From Asterella californica (lineage: Eukaryota; Streptophyta; Marchantiopsida; Marchantiales; Aytoniaceae): DNA of 64,000 bases. The stretch lies in the NCBI GenBank assembly GCA_036924285.1, contig JAYKYS010000006.1, forward strand, positions 25,642,001 through 25,706,000. Reading direction: 5' to 3'. The translations under genes were made by a program, and so were the position numbers. Below the pieces are notes generated by a model. It did not search any database. It saw only the letters and a list, made by a program, of their open reading frames with translations, and was not told the origin of the DNA. This document shows positions 48,301-61,259 of this stretch, one piece after another. Position 1 is the stretch's first letter. Every line of letters starts with the position of its first letter.

Positions 48301-51020
48301 ATGTTGTGTACAATTGCACACCTTGATCTGCGAAAGCTGGAACGGAACACCTTTAGTTGCAAATGGCTGCTGTGATGTACAAACCGTACACTCACAAGAT
48401 AATTCTCATGAGAAAAAGAATCCTGCAGAACTGCATTCGGAGGAGGTCGCATGCATTTGAGGCCACAGTTGGCTTCGACAGGTTTATGGTTTAAAAGTTC
48501 GGCCTATAGACGTCGGCGATCAGTCAGGCTTAACCGAAAAGTGCTCGACATATCCACGATAAAAGGGTTTCGGGGGAGCTAATGATCGACTGAATCCATC
48601 ATGCTAGCAGCTCAAACGAATTTCTCCCACCGATGGACGGGGAAAAAGAAGCAACGGGTGAAATAATTAGAAGTTACTTATTTTGAGAAACAGAGATGCT
48701 ACGAGTGAAAAGCATTCATCCAGAGATGCAGAGACCATCGCTCGACACATCTGCGGCCCACGAACTCAGAGCGTCACACATCTTTCAACCTCGAACGGTA
48801 TATTTGCGAGCGTCCTTCGGGTAGATTCAGCATTCGCTCGCTAGTACCTCTGCCTTCATGAGTTGCAGAGTTATGGCGCTTCCCTGAAACCTGACGATAT
48901 GGGTCGAAAATTTCAACTTTAGAACTCCAGCAGTAGGAAAAACTCTCTACGTACAAGAAGAGAGACAAAGTAGTTTCCAGTTTCAACACGGTTGCTGAAT
49001 TCAGCGAAAGGTGAGCATCTCCGAGAAGGGTGCAACAAAGCGGCAGTTTTGAAGCAAAGTTCCCTGTCCTGTTGCTACCTGAGCTATATAATCATTGCAC
49101 AGACAGAGAAGAGGAGCGTCTGGCAGGTGAGCGTCTAGACAATTTGAAACAGCAAAACGATTCAGCGAGAACTAATCCACTCAAAATCACTGTTGGAAGC
49201 TGGGACTACAGTGCATGCGGCTGGTAGCAGGTTAACTACGAGATCTCCCACAGTAGGCAACCGTGTGGACGTGCGAGTCCAATTATTCTCTGACTGTGGT
49301 TCAGCTCTGTAGAATGTAGTCCTTTTATAAAAGCCAGAAATGCGGTACATAGTACGCCAGGGATTTCGGGAAGACCGTAGCGACTTTTTGCTAAGTTCCG
49401 GGATCTAAGCTTTTGTTTTCTGTCCTCTGTTTTCGAAACATTTGAAGGAGTAATTACTCGGTATATCGCTAATCTGTGTTAGAAGAGGATTAAGGAGTTT
49501 AGTCGCGTGTCTCCAACTTAGTGTTTTGATGTTGTCCTCTCTTAAAATGAGCAAGGCACCGAAAGCATTGAATTTGTAATGTAACTTTACGAATGTCCTG
49601 TATTAGAAACAGTAAATAATGTACCCCAAAGCAAAATGACAATTCAAAGGTGCCCAGGTTAAGAATGCCTCAAGAAAATTCTAATATTTGAGAGAAAAAT
49701 TCTCCAGTTGTTTTCCAAATTTGTATCCGAAAATCACAAGATTCAACCTTTAAGCCATGCTAAAATGGACAGAGAAGGAACTTATATGTTCTTGGACAGG
49801 AACCTACCATGTACATAATTTCATGTTATTTGGTTTTGATGCTTCTTTACAAAGCTGACGAACAGTCAATAAGTCTACTGATGAATCCGGATCAAATGTG
49901 GCAAATTCAGCACAATTTGGCAAACGTACTTTATTTATTAATTTATTAATTCAGGATTTGAAGCTATTCAACGCATTTTTTTCACTTAGCTGAAGCAGGA
50001 GGTTTCCAGTATACTTCAGTGTGGTTGTGAGTCACACCACAACTCACAACTTGGTGAGACGCTTAGCCGTCAAGGTACTGAAGGGACCAGGTAGAAGAGT
50101 CCAGCAGAGATTCTGCCGAGTTGTTTTATCTGGTTCGAGCTTCACTGTACTTTGAAATCACAAGATGATCTCATGCAGTCACGTGATATCGCATAAGATG
50201 TCCCATCTGGCTGCTTCGTTTGTCACAGTTACTTTGTCCTTCTGCTCCTTACGCAAGGCAGGCAAGTACCCAATGCATAGTATTGTACCGAAAGACTGGC
50301 TGATAACAGCCAGTAATCCCTTCAGGTTGGGTGCACTCGCCGGAAAGTTGGCTCGATCCCTCACGTGACCGCCGCATGACTCAAGGAACCCGTCCTCCTA
50401 GGAATGTCCTTAGCGCACTCGTGCGATGGAAACATTAGCAGCGATGTGGGACTCCCACTGTCCAACATGGCAGACTGATTTGAAGCCATTCAGAAAAGCA
50501 GGAACAAGAACCAAAAACCATAGCAGACTGATCCAACGTCTTCCAGAGATTAAACATATTTTATTTCCGATATTTTTACGTGTATTCTCAGCAGATAAAA
50601 AATATTTTGTCTGAAACCAATTTGTCTTAACGGAAGTGCCCTCAGCTGAACGTCCTTTTCGAAGACCTGGTCCAGTGCAGTTTTTCCAGTTTCCAAGTGG
50701 AAGCAATTCAGATATTCCTTTTTGACACTGGATGTAGTAAAACGCGGACCTTCGGAGACTGGTTGACCCAATGGTCCGGGAAAGGCAAACTGGGTCAAAG
50801 AGTCGCGAATATGTCACCCTAATTTGAACCCAACTTTGGTTAAGGTTAGCGCGAACTTCACCTATAGTGGAGTTCGAGCAAATAATTCGTATTCTACTAC
50901 TACTTAGGGCCCAGCCGCACATGGTTTTTTTCGCATACTTTTTAGCGGTAACAAGACACTCAATCTGCACATGTCTGTTTTTTGGGTTCCCATTAAACTT
51001 GAGTAGAGAATAGGGGTTTT
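45384..51020. other. GC-balanced region without a recognisable gene
   Basis: Several 60-100-residue frames occur on both strands (for example 45955-46167, 48188-48460 and 50410-50970 minus) without domains or joinable splice phases. A hairpin lies at 48100-48137. The minus frame of 186 residues at 50410-50970 has no recognised similarity. This region deserves transcript data. Confidence 0.35.
48100..48137. repeat. 16-bp perfect stem hairpin
   Basis: Tcacacttgtcaccac (48100-48115) pairs exactly with 48122-48137 around a 6-nt loop. It has no obvious neighbour gene. Confidence 0.75.
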
Positions 51021-52519
51021 TAGGAGTTGTTTTGTTTTTATATTAATATATATTACATTATTATTATACAATTTTTGCAATCAAAATTAAGTACAACAAA
51101 ATATTGTTTTTTAAAAGTTTTTTTTTTTATGTTGACACATATCATATTACTGTTGACTTTTGTAACAAAAAAGATTTCTTTATTCAATCACATAAAACCT
51201 AGACCATGGGTTCCAGCCTCAACATCTACCCCAAGTTTGTGGAGTGAAAAACTTTTGTATTCCAAACTTACAAATCTGGTTCGAATTCAAAAAAAGACTA
51301 AAAAACTAGTGATAAACTTTAGTATATTCGATTAGGCCCATAGGAGCTTTGCTTTTCCCAATTGTTTTCAAGTATTCCGTTCATCCGATCAGTGCTTCCG
51401 TACCAGGACATCCCATGCATCCTAAAGCAGTGAAAGGATATGTAGCTGGTAATATGACTATGCCCACCGGCGGCTCCCAAGACATGTTAATTAATCCTCT
51501 TGTTGGCCGCGCTCTTCCAGCCTAGAGAATTTCAACTGCTAAGCGAATAATATTATATCCCAAGCAAGCTGGAACTAGCCTTTGATTTATAGCAACTACG
51601 TATCGCATATATATGCTTCCAAAAATGAGAAGTAAATGTTTGTGTGGGCCTGAGATAAAGGTGCCAAGTCATGCTGTAGGTTCGCTTCCTCATTATTTCT
51701 GGTCAGCTATGTCAAATAATTTCAATTAACTCTCCTACCGTAACATGAACTGTTTGCGTCACATGCGGAGTAACTGTCCCCCGTTTGAGCCTTTTGAGCC
51801 TTTTGAGTGCCATGTCAGCATTTCTAGCATGTCCACGTAGATTTACATTTTACCAACTCCTTATTACTCGTTGTTTTCTATCTGGATAGAGTTTGATTGA
51901 TGTGCCATCGCGAGCATAGAAGACACATCTCATGCTCATTAACTTTAAAGATAAATTTGAGAGCTGAATATTTCTAATTTTTTAAATATGCTCGGCAGCT
52001 GTAGATGATCAACCGTCCGATGAAAGATTGGACGATAGAGAACTTGGCTTGTGATTGAGGAATGACTATCTCGTAGTTACTTTGGTAGGATACCATCAAT
52101 TAAGAACAGCGGGACCCGCGCCAGCGCGAGGGTGGTCGGACGCACACGGAGGGAAGGAGGAGGCAGGCCGAGGAGGGAATGAAGGGTAGCGACGAACAAA
52201 GGAAGGGTGGGTCGGGTTCGGACGAGTGTTGGCTTGGAACTTGGAAGTGTTGAGTGGAGCGAGCGGTGGCCGAGGCAAGGACTGGGCAGAGGAGGCAGGA
52301 GAACAGCCCTTCCCTCTGCACTCGAAGCCGAAAGAGAGAGAGCTCGAGTGCTTGGGAATCGATGGGGTCTTGGTAGAATGCCGGGAGCGGGGGATAGTAA
52401 CAGGTTATTCCTTCGATGTTGGGCGGGACAGTGCAGAAGTTTTGGTGAACTGCGATGTAGGGATTCAACGGGATGAATGAGCAGCGGGAAGGGCCCTGGA
52501 GGAGGGAGGAATAGGGATT
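51021..52519. other. Intergenic and promoter region of the IDM1-like gene
   Basis: AT-rich until about 51340, mixed to 52080, then a GC-rich purine-loaded stretch to 52519. The last part is the likely promoter and 5' UTR of the + strand gene. The minus-strand 166-residue frame at 52100-52600 is antisense to that leader and looks like a compositional shadow. Confidence 0.45.
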
Positions 52520-55500
52520 ATGAGTGTGTCGAAGGTTTCCCATAGTGGGAGAATAGACGACACAGAGATGGAAACGTTGGCTCTTCTGCCCGATGGACAC
52601 ACCTGTCTGAAGAAGTATCTGGAGGGAGAACTCGTGGAGGTTGTATCGATTGGCCTGTGTTGCTTCAGTGTCGTCGTTGCTTTCGCTTTTGAATTGGTGA
52701 CGATTTTTGCGGTTTCTGGTGAATTGCGCTGTTGCCTTGTGCGTGATGCTTGGAATGAAATTTGCGTTACTTCAGGTATCTTCTTTTGTATGAGGATCAG
52801 CCATGCGCTCTTACGGCTTCTGCTGTTGATGAGAGCAACGCTTTGATTAGGTCTCAGTGTTTGGTTTGGCCTCCAAATTTGCGACGGACTCTTTACCTTC
52901 GGTCTCTTTTCTCTTTTCTTTCGTGGTTAGCAGTGAAGGGCGATCCAACCGAGATGCGATTGTGGAAGCAGGTTTTCAGTTGCGATAAAAGTGAAAACTG
53001 CTCCCGTGCCCTTCATCGTGCGTTACGCATAGCGAGTTTCGAGCAATTATTGGAGTATTGATTTGCTTGCTCATGTGAGTCTATGCGTGGTGCTGTTTAG
53101 GGTTCCTTCACATTCTAAGAGCGATTCCGGAGCATGGAAGCCAAGATTCATAGGTCAGTGGGGCATGTTGTTGTCGGCCTTTGCAGGTGAGACAACGAGA
53201 GAAAGGGTTACGAGGATCCTGGTTCCCGGCCGTGGTTATTGCTGTGAAGCAGGGGAAGCGAGTTGTTGAGTATGACGAGCTCCTGACTGAAGACGGTGGG
53301 CAGAAACTAACGGAGGCCATACCTGTTGGGAGAGGGGTGGATGGAGCTAGAGCACCTTCGCGCGCATCTCTGAAGTCCCCTCCGGGTCGGTTTCGCGCTC
53401 TCATTAGACCACGGCCCCTTTCAACTCCGGATGCGACTAAACTCGCATGGAAGACTGGTTTATGGGTTGATTGTTACCACAAAGATGCGTGGTGGGAAGG
53501 GATTCTCCAGGAGGACATTTGTAGTTCCAGGAAGCAAAAGCGGGTCAGTGTGTTTTTCCCAGAAGAAGAGGATTGCGAGTCTATGTTTCTGAAAGACATG
53601 AGGGTTGGACAGGATTGGGACGAGGAGCTGGGGAGATGGATACCCAGAGGGTACGCTAGTGCTCCAATTACGAGGAACGAGAAGTGCGTCAGGACCATCT
53701 CTTTAGGTAGGGAAGCTAGGAGCCTGCAGAAGAGTTCACCACGAGACATGGAGCTCGCCGTAGCACTGAAAACTGAAAACAACGAGAGTTCGGAGCATGT
53801 GGCAGAGCACACTTCTGCTTGTCGCAGTGCTGACAGGACACCCTCGGACAACCCCGGCCTCACTCAGCACACTGATCGTAGAGGTGGAATGGGAAAGAAG
53901 GTGCAGGATTCTGCATTCTCTGAATTGCCTCAATCAGAGGAGACGGGTGCTACTACGAACCCGGCTAAGAAGACGGCACTCGTTCTTGTTACTCCAGAGC
54001 TAGAGCCAAGCATAGCTGAGGAGGGTTACAACAAGGAAGTAGGGAGCTCCGGCAGTGTCGATAGAGGCGCATCTACCGACGATGATATCGATATTTGGGA
54101 ACTCGATGACGGTGCTGCTAGGAAGCTCCTCAGGAGGTCCGGGTGGAATGTAACGCAGAACGTTCGTAAAACCGGTAAAACTCAGTGGTATTACAGGGCA
54201 CCAGGCGGTACATTGTTGGGCTCCCTTTATTCTGCCTTGAGATATTGGGAAAAGATTAAAAAAGGGGATATAGGTGAGGATGAGAACCCTACACTAAGCG
54301 ATCTGAAGTTTCAGACTCCCATTACGCGGGATAGGAAGGTGCGTGAGGGTTTTCTAGAACTTGTGATCCCTGAGAACGGCAAGAAGAGCGCATTAATTGT
54401 CTCAGGTGATGGGGCCGTGGAAACTCCAAAATTAGCTTATGGGTTTATGGGTAGGGGATCCCTTTCTCCGCTTCAAGGAGGCTGTCCTGATAGGCTCTCG
54501 GATTCAAGCATGGGAGAAGATGCTGATTGTTCTGATACGACGAATTCCAAGAGGAGTGCTTCACAGTTGGAGGAGGAACTGGACCACCGGCTTCTCGCCG
54601 GCGAGCAAAAGCGCAGGAAGACAACTGTTAGTACACCAGAGGAGAGTAAGTCGCCATTGAGAAAAGAGGAGGGACATACATCGGGGCATGCCCCCCTATG
54701 GGGACAAATATCCGCAGGAAATGAATTTACGCTTCTGCGACAGTCGATTGGAAGGGAGGAGGGTACCAACATGACCGATGTGAAGATTGTATCACTTACG
54801 TCCAAGAAAAGAGTGTCTACTGCCGAGGAAATTTCACATAATCCGAGTGCCGAAGGTAGAACAGTAATGGGGGAACCAAGGATCAAGAAGAGCAGAGCGA
54901 TATCTAGTGACTTGGTTAGCACCCCGGAAGGGAAAAGCAGGAAGAGTCTGGTCACCTTGCAGGAGAGTCTGCAGAATACCCACGTGGACCCGAAGCCTCG
55001 GAAAAAGCCATTCAGTCCACATAGAGCAATTGATCTCAAGCAGACCAAGAAGAGTTTTACCCAAGACGTCAAGCAAGTTAAGAAGAGCGCAAAAAAGAGT
55101 AAGAAAAGTCGAGCTCCTGCTCGAGGAGGTGTCCGGCTGGAAGTGCTGCTCTCTGCACCATCCGCGAAGAGCGACGCATCCGCGGAGGGAGATACTCTTC
55201 TTAAGAAGCGCACTCTTCTTTCATGGCTTATCGACCATGGGATGGTCGAAGAAAATGAACGAGTTCGATATCTCAACAGGAAGGACAACCACTGCATGCT
55301 GGAAGGATATGTCACCAGGGATGGTATCCGGTGTGACTGCTGTGGAAACGTTGTAACACTCTCTGTTTTTGAAGCCCATGCCGGCAGCAAATTGCACAGA
55401 CCAAGCGCAAATATCTTCCTGAATAATGGGAAGTCATTATCAGAGTGTCAGGTGGAGGCTCTCGCTAGGAAAACACAAAACGAAAGCGATTCACACAAGG

Positions 55501-58500
55501 CTTCCGACGATCAAGAATCTGCCGACAAAAGTGATGATACCTGCGGCATTTGTGGTGATGGAGGGGAGCTTATTTGTTGTGATCATTGTCCGTCCACATT
55601 TCATCTTAGTTGCATGGGAATGGAGGTAACTGCTCCACCTTCATTGTCTTATATTGTCTTCGCCAAATTTTGGCTTCAGGCTCCCATGATTGTCAAACTG
55701 CTGCAGTGTGGCAGCAGCAGTTGCTCTAAAAGAGTCAGCAACTTTAGATTTACATGAAGTGGCTTAATCCACGGTCCTTTTTACTGGGGTCGTAGTTTCG
55801 TCTCTTTTCTATACTTTCTACCTTACGATGACTTGAAACAGATAATTTCTTCATTTCTTCAGTCACCCCCATGCTTACAAGTCTATGTTGCAAAGCTGTC
55901 ACGTTGGGACATTTACATTCTGCAATGTATCGAACCGCAAGGACGGAGATGGTTTAAGAGGGAACATCCGAGCTGCGGGTTAAGTGTCTGACATGACATG
56001 CGTCCATGTTGTTGTCTGAAGGCCGTTCCTGACGGTGACTGGTTCTGTCCAAATTGTCGATGTGCGATTTGCGGTGGGAGTCAATTCAATGGAGATAAAT
56101 CCTCTTTTAATGATCTGACGGTCATATTCTGCGATCAATGTGAATGTGAATGTAAGTTTCTCTTTTTGAGACCTCTTACTGGCAACTTCTGTTTCTGATG
56201 CAGTGTTTGAAGTTTGTGTCAGTGACGCAGTCCGTATTGATTTGACCTGTTCGTAGCGTGAAGCTCAAGGCGAGTTCTGCTTCGCTCGTTAGTATAAATA
56301 CAATCGAGGATTCACTTGACTCATGTCACATACGCAGATCACGTAAAGTGCTTAAGGTCTCGGGGAATCGAACTGGATTCTTGCCCTCAGGAAGATTGGT
56401 TTTGTGGGGAAAGTTGTGGAAGGGTGCGTACCTCACGTCTGCTTTGCAGTTTGACCTTTATTGTTTTGTGAATCTCGTCACTGGATCGTATTGTATTTGG
56501 GGGAAAGAAATCGCAATTCTCATATTAGGGAAGTACAGTCGACTGACGCATTTAGGGATCAAATCCCGTTTCCCTGGCGCAGATTTTCCGCGGTTTACGA
56601 GGACTTGTGGGTGTTTCCAAACCAATGGAGGGGGGTTTTTCATGGACCTTGTTAAGGTCGAGGGCTGAAGATGACCGGAAATCCGGCTGTGTTTCGAACA
56701 CCGAGTTGAATGCCGAACACGATAGCAAGCTCTCCATAGCTTTGAGCGTGATGCAGGAGTGCTTTCGGCCCATGATCGATCCACGCACCAAGATCGACAT
56801 CATCTCTCATGTTCTTTATAATCGCAGGTGTGTAGAGTACCAACACGACCTCACTGGTTTCAACACTTAGGCACATACCGAAGAAATTTGATAAGATTCC
56901 GCACGAAGATTATCGAATTCGCATGCCTTGCCTATTCCCGCAAATCACCTACGCTGACGCGCCACGTGTACGAGTATCCCTGACGGGACAGACACTGCCG
57001 GTTTGTCTCCTTGAGCTCTTGCGATCAAGATAAACGCCTCTTTTCTCAGAAATTGAGAGTGCGTTGCTATCCGTCCTACAGAACGCGCTAAAGACTGGAG
57101 GAATCCGAGTTTCTTACTGTTCCAATCTAATCAACTGTTGCTGATCTATTTCGCAGATCAGAAGTTAGTCGCCTGAACTACCATGGTTTCTACACCATGT
57201 TGTTGGAAAGAGGAGATGAACTCATTTCAGTTGCCACGATAAGGTGTGTTACCTCCTACTTGAAAGCATATGTAGGGCATTGCGTTTACCTTTGCCTTTA
57301 GGTTGCTTTTTCTTTGTCTTCTTTGTCACTTGGGTCGTTTAGGCTGAGTCGTTGAGTAGTGATAGTGTTGCATTTTACTGATGTCGTATGATACGTGCAG
57401 GGTTCATGGGGCAAGGCTTGCTGAGATGCCCTTGATAGGGACTCGGTTCACGTACCGGAGGCAAGGAATGTGTCGCAGATTGATGAGTGCCATGGAAGAG
57501 GTATGCATTTTTTAGCATTGCTTCTTCACCGTAATAGTTCGGCATGTCTCTGTATTTTCCCTCTGTATTTTAACCTGCGATTTTTCTGTGAAATTTGTAG
57601 GTATCGTCTGGATTTAGTCTAAACTTCTGTTTGCATTGCAGATGCTGCGAAGCGTAGGCGTTGAGCGGTTGGTTTTACCTGCCGTGCCTGAGTTACTTGA
57701 GACATGGACCGGAGCCTTCGGTTTCATGAACATGCAGGGATCGGATAGACTGCAACTCATGGACTTGAACATTATGGCGTTCCCAGGGACTTCGCTGTTA
57801 TATAAGGCGTTGGGAAAGGATGTTGCTGGTACTGGAACTCCGTTTACGGGTACGCGAAGTCTGTGGGTTCAGATTTTACGCTTATCTTGGAATTTAGTAT
57901 GTGAGTGAGTTTCCATTATCAGGAAGTCACCCGTATAACCTTTAAAAGTATGTGTCTTGTCACGTGGTAGCATCCTCTGTTTCTTAGTCTGTGTCTTTAA
58001 CACGGCCGTATATTGGGCGGGGTCACCGATCGGTTCCCATGGCTTGTGATACACTGTCGGTTAAGTCTCCTCATACGATAGCAAAGGTAGGTGATGTACC
58101 CGTTAAGTCGCGACACTTACCCTTTCGGGAATGTGTTTAGCCTCGGTCTTCTTGCACGTGTGTCTTTTGAGTCAAAATATTCTTCGTTGCTGTCTCAGAG
58201 ATCCCAGATCAGGGGATGAGACTGCAGTCAGGTCAGCCGAGGAAAGTTGGTGCGGCATCGACGAGTCAAGCGAGATGTATGCAGATAGTAAAGAAGAGAG
58301 GTCGTCCTCCGAAGGCTAAGGAAACAAGTGGAGTTGTCACTGAAGTGACTGTTTGTGCTGAATATAGTCCAAAATTTTGTGCAGATTATTGTCCAGGATC
58401 TAAACCAGACTCTGCTACGGAAGACTTTCCTGGGGAGGTACCCAAGCTTGAGGGTAAGTTACACTGAACAACTAGTGTTTCCCAACTAGGAACTCATGGC

Positions 58501-61259
58501 AGCCCTTATTTTCTCGCTTGTGAACACTTAGCTTCCCAGAATCGGACTGAAAACTTAAGATTAGCAGAGAGATCGCTGGGAGAGGAATTGGATCCAACTG
58601 AAGCTATTGTACTGTGTGACGGGGTGTCCAGCCTACGAAATTTATTGGTACAGCACAAAAGGCAGGGAATCATTTGTTTCTTGCCATCTTGCTGTGTAGA
58701 TAGAAACCAAACACAGTAATTGATTGAGTTTCAGGCTAGATCTGTGAACCCTGACTTTGCAAGTAAATACTAAACATGATTTTGTAACTAGAAGGTGTCG
58801 TTATTGCCTGCTTTACTTGGCTTGGATCTCGCGTGTTGCTTGCTTGCTTGCTTGCTTGCGCTGTGGTTGTGGTTGTGGTTTTACACTTCGCTCTCACTCC
58901 AACTCTTCCTAAACTGTTTACCTTTGCCTCTTCTGTAATTGTCCTGCGTGCGCTTTGTTAAAATTGTAGTTTCGAAGCCTGTTATATTAGGATTTATCCT
59001 AATTCGTTCTGCTATACTCGTGTACCAACATACATTTTATCTGTCCATTCACTTGCTTATAGATTGATATATATTAGCCCTCAGATATTATGGACCCCAT
59101 TCACGGCATGATGGAAGTTTTTAACTCCATTCATTTTGGTCATACGTTCACACAGGCCTTCCATTGTAGCTCCCCTGTATAGAATATTCACCTCCTATTG
59201 ACGAATGTGTGCTCATTTCTAGACCTCGGATTCCTGGTGCATGAGGAGGGCCAGACGCATAGATGATTTGCGCTCCATGTAGTAGCGGTCATCTGTACTG
59301 CGCTTACATACCGGGGAGCCCTGATTATGGGCATGTGTTCGCTACACATTCCCAACTCTCTGTCCTCAGGGTAGAGATTTTCCCCAAAAAATCGCACAAA
59401 TTTAGCATACATTCACCCCCTTTATTACCGTACCATATATTTTATCTATCCGCCCTTTGCTCAATGTATTCTTTCTTTTGAGCTTAGAATCTCGACATAC
59501 TCGGTCCGGCCAGGGTCTTTGTCATAGCGTGTTGTCTTGCACTACGGTTAAAAAGTCTGCATCTCGTTTTTTACAAGTTATCTACTCTATTTCGGACACC
59601 AGGGATTCTGTCCACGGAAATGTGTTGTTTGCTACATATTCGCAACATCCTGATCCCTGGGCAGACTTTCTCGCTTGAAAATGAGACAACTTTGGCGGAC
59701 AGTCCTCCTTTCTACCTGCTATATACTTATCTGGAATTCTGGGTCTGTAATTCATGGTTACCTTTTGTATGTGGGTGGTTCTTGCGTCTCGCTGCTAACC
59801 AACGTCCACGGGCATATATCAGAGTTACTCCATCAATGCTGGGTGTTGGTTTCCTCCTAGCTTGTAAATTCAATTTCCTACACGTCGGGGATCCGAAGAA
59901 CGAGTAAATGTATGGTAATTGTAAATGTGAACGAGTGAATGGTTGATAAGTGCACCGAAATAATTCCAGTAAAGCCTGAGCTTGACCCATTGAGTAGACC
60001 CTTCTCCTTTCCTTTTTCTCTTACATATATCCATGACAATCCTTGTATAATTTTTAATTAAGTGAATGTTTTACATGGACATGGAACATGGAATGTTATA
60101 CCTAGGGCTGGCCTACATGGCCAGCCCTAGGTATATTCAAGGGTATTCCTTGGTACGTTCTGTTCTAACTGCATGCTAGCTGTGCTAGACCTCGTTTTCG
60201 AGTTTTATTTTCTTTGCTGTAAACCGAGGACCGGATCTACGTAGTCTCTGATCCTGCCTTCCTCCCATTCTTGGTCCCTACGTCGTCCAACTGATAGCTT
60301 GTAGGATGCTAGAATGTCAGTGCGACCAGACAGGACCCGCATCATAGCGCTTGGAAGTGGCAGTGAGCGCGGTTGACATCGTTTTCCAATACGGTCGCTC
60401 ACGACGCGAACTAAAAGCGGTTTGGAACGAAGTGAAACAAATTTTTCAAAAATGTTTCGATGAATTGTAAATGAGCAGTGTTGTCTGCGTCTTGTTGGGT
60501 AGTGTTGCTTGTTCTTGAAGGCCGTATTTCCTAAGTGCCTTAACATTTACCAAAGACAAGAAGAAGCCCTGAGATCTGAACGCGGATCACCTAGCTATAC
60601 GAGGAAAAATAGTTGTTGGAAATGTCAGCGCATACATTGGGTTTTGTCAGATTTGATATTAGTAGGTCATACTGTCATGTATATCGTCATACCCGTTAAT
60701 TTGATCTGGTGGTTTATTTGTGTTCTTTGCAGGTCCGACGTCAAGGACTCCCTTCGAGGATGATCGCAAGAAGTTTGTATGTCCCGCAGAGGCACGTAAG
60801 AAACGAGGGCGTCTTGCGAGACCAAGGAAAGGAAACTTGTTTGGAAGTTTCCTATCTGGAGTAGCAGACGAGAAGGTTGTGGACGAGAAGCCGTCATCAG
60901 AACCGGTAACAGTTTGGGTTGAACAAGTGACTCGATTTGGAGAAGATACAGGTGATGTGTTGTACAGGCCCGCTTCTCCGACGGGATCAGTATTGGTAGA
61001 ATCGATTACAAGCGAGCACGGCGCCCTTCCGTTGCGCACAGCCCCATCTCAGGGATTTCATGTCACGAAAGTGAAAAGGGAAGGTGGGGCAGGAGATAGC
61101 TTTGGGGAAATATTAACTGAAGGCGACAAGCTGGAAGCGAAAAAGGCTGCAACAATGAAGATACTGAAATCCGTCTTAGGTGTAGATGAGCCAGAAACCT
61201 CCGAGTTGACGCACCCAAAACAGGAGGATACTAGCAGTCTGCGCTATGAAAGGTCATAA
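52520..61259 (+). CDS. IDM1-like Agenet/PHD/GNAT histone acetyltransferase, ~1,398 residues
   Basis: Ten exons: 52520-52639, 53187-55625, 56022-56151, 56338-56423, 56583-56827, 57157-57243, 57401-57500, 57642-57849, 58199-58453 and 60733-61259. All are GT-AG and every phase agrees. Order of domains: an Agenet pair (about 30-193; [11 protein letters not shown], then [15 protein letters not shown]); a plant-specific block near 341-398 ([23 protein letters not shown]); a basic disordered linker; a Tify-binding-like domain ([34 protein letters not shown]). Two PHD fingers follow at about 823-920 ([28 protein letters not shown]), then a GNAT domain at about 965-1138 with the acetyl-CoA loop [11 protein letters not shown]. 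The tail has an AT-hook ([10 protein letters not shown], near 1169) and a second basic patch ([11 protein letters not shown]). Arabidopsis IDM1/ROS4 acetylates histone H3 to allow active DNA demethylation; a similar nuclear role is inferred. The last intron is 2.3 kb. Confidence 0.88.
58532..58675 (+). other. Possible optional exon in the last intron of the IDM1-like gene
   Basis: After an acceptor at 58530-58531 a frame continues from exon 9 in phase and reads like protein ([18 protein letters not shown], then [15 protein letters not shown]). Ending at the good donor after 58647 would shift exon 10 out of frame; ending at a weak donor after 58675 would keep it. It could be a skipped exon, an alternative truncating exon or an exon relic. 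Confidence 0.35.
58836..58883 (+). repeat. Intronic CTTG and GTGGTT microsatellites
   Basis: A run of cttgcttgcttgcttgcttg is followed within 20 bp by (tgtggt)n, inside the 2.3-kb last intron of the IDM1-like gene. Confidence 0.8.
60097..60135. repeat. 17-bp perfect stem hairpin, intronic
   Basis: Tatacctagggctggcc pairs exactly with ggccagccctaggtata across the 5-nt loop tacat. It lies in the last intron of the IDM1-like gene, just after an 'acatgga' triplet array. It would be transcribed within the pre-mRNA. Confidence 0.85.

Noticed and set aside
52100..52600. 166-residue minus-strand ORF
   Set aside because: Antisense to the GC-rich leader of the IDM1-like gene, with proline/serine-rich composition and no motif.
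54473..55390. 305-residue minus-strand ORF
   Set aside because: Exactly antisense to the long exon of the IDM1-like gene. Its Ser/Leu/Arg-heavy composition mirrors the Glu/Lys/Ser-rich sense strand.
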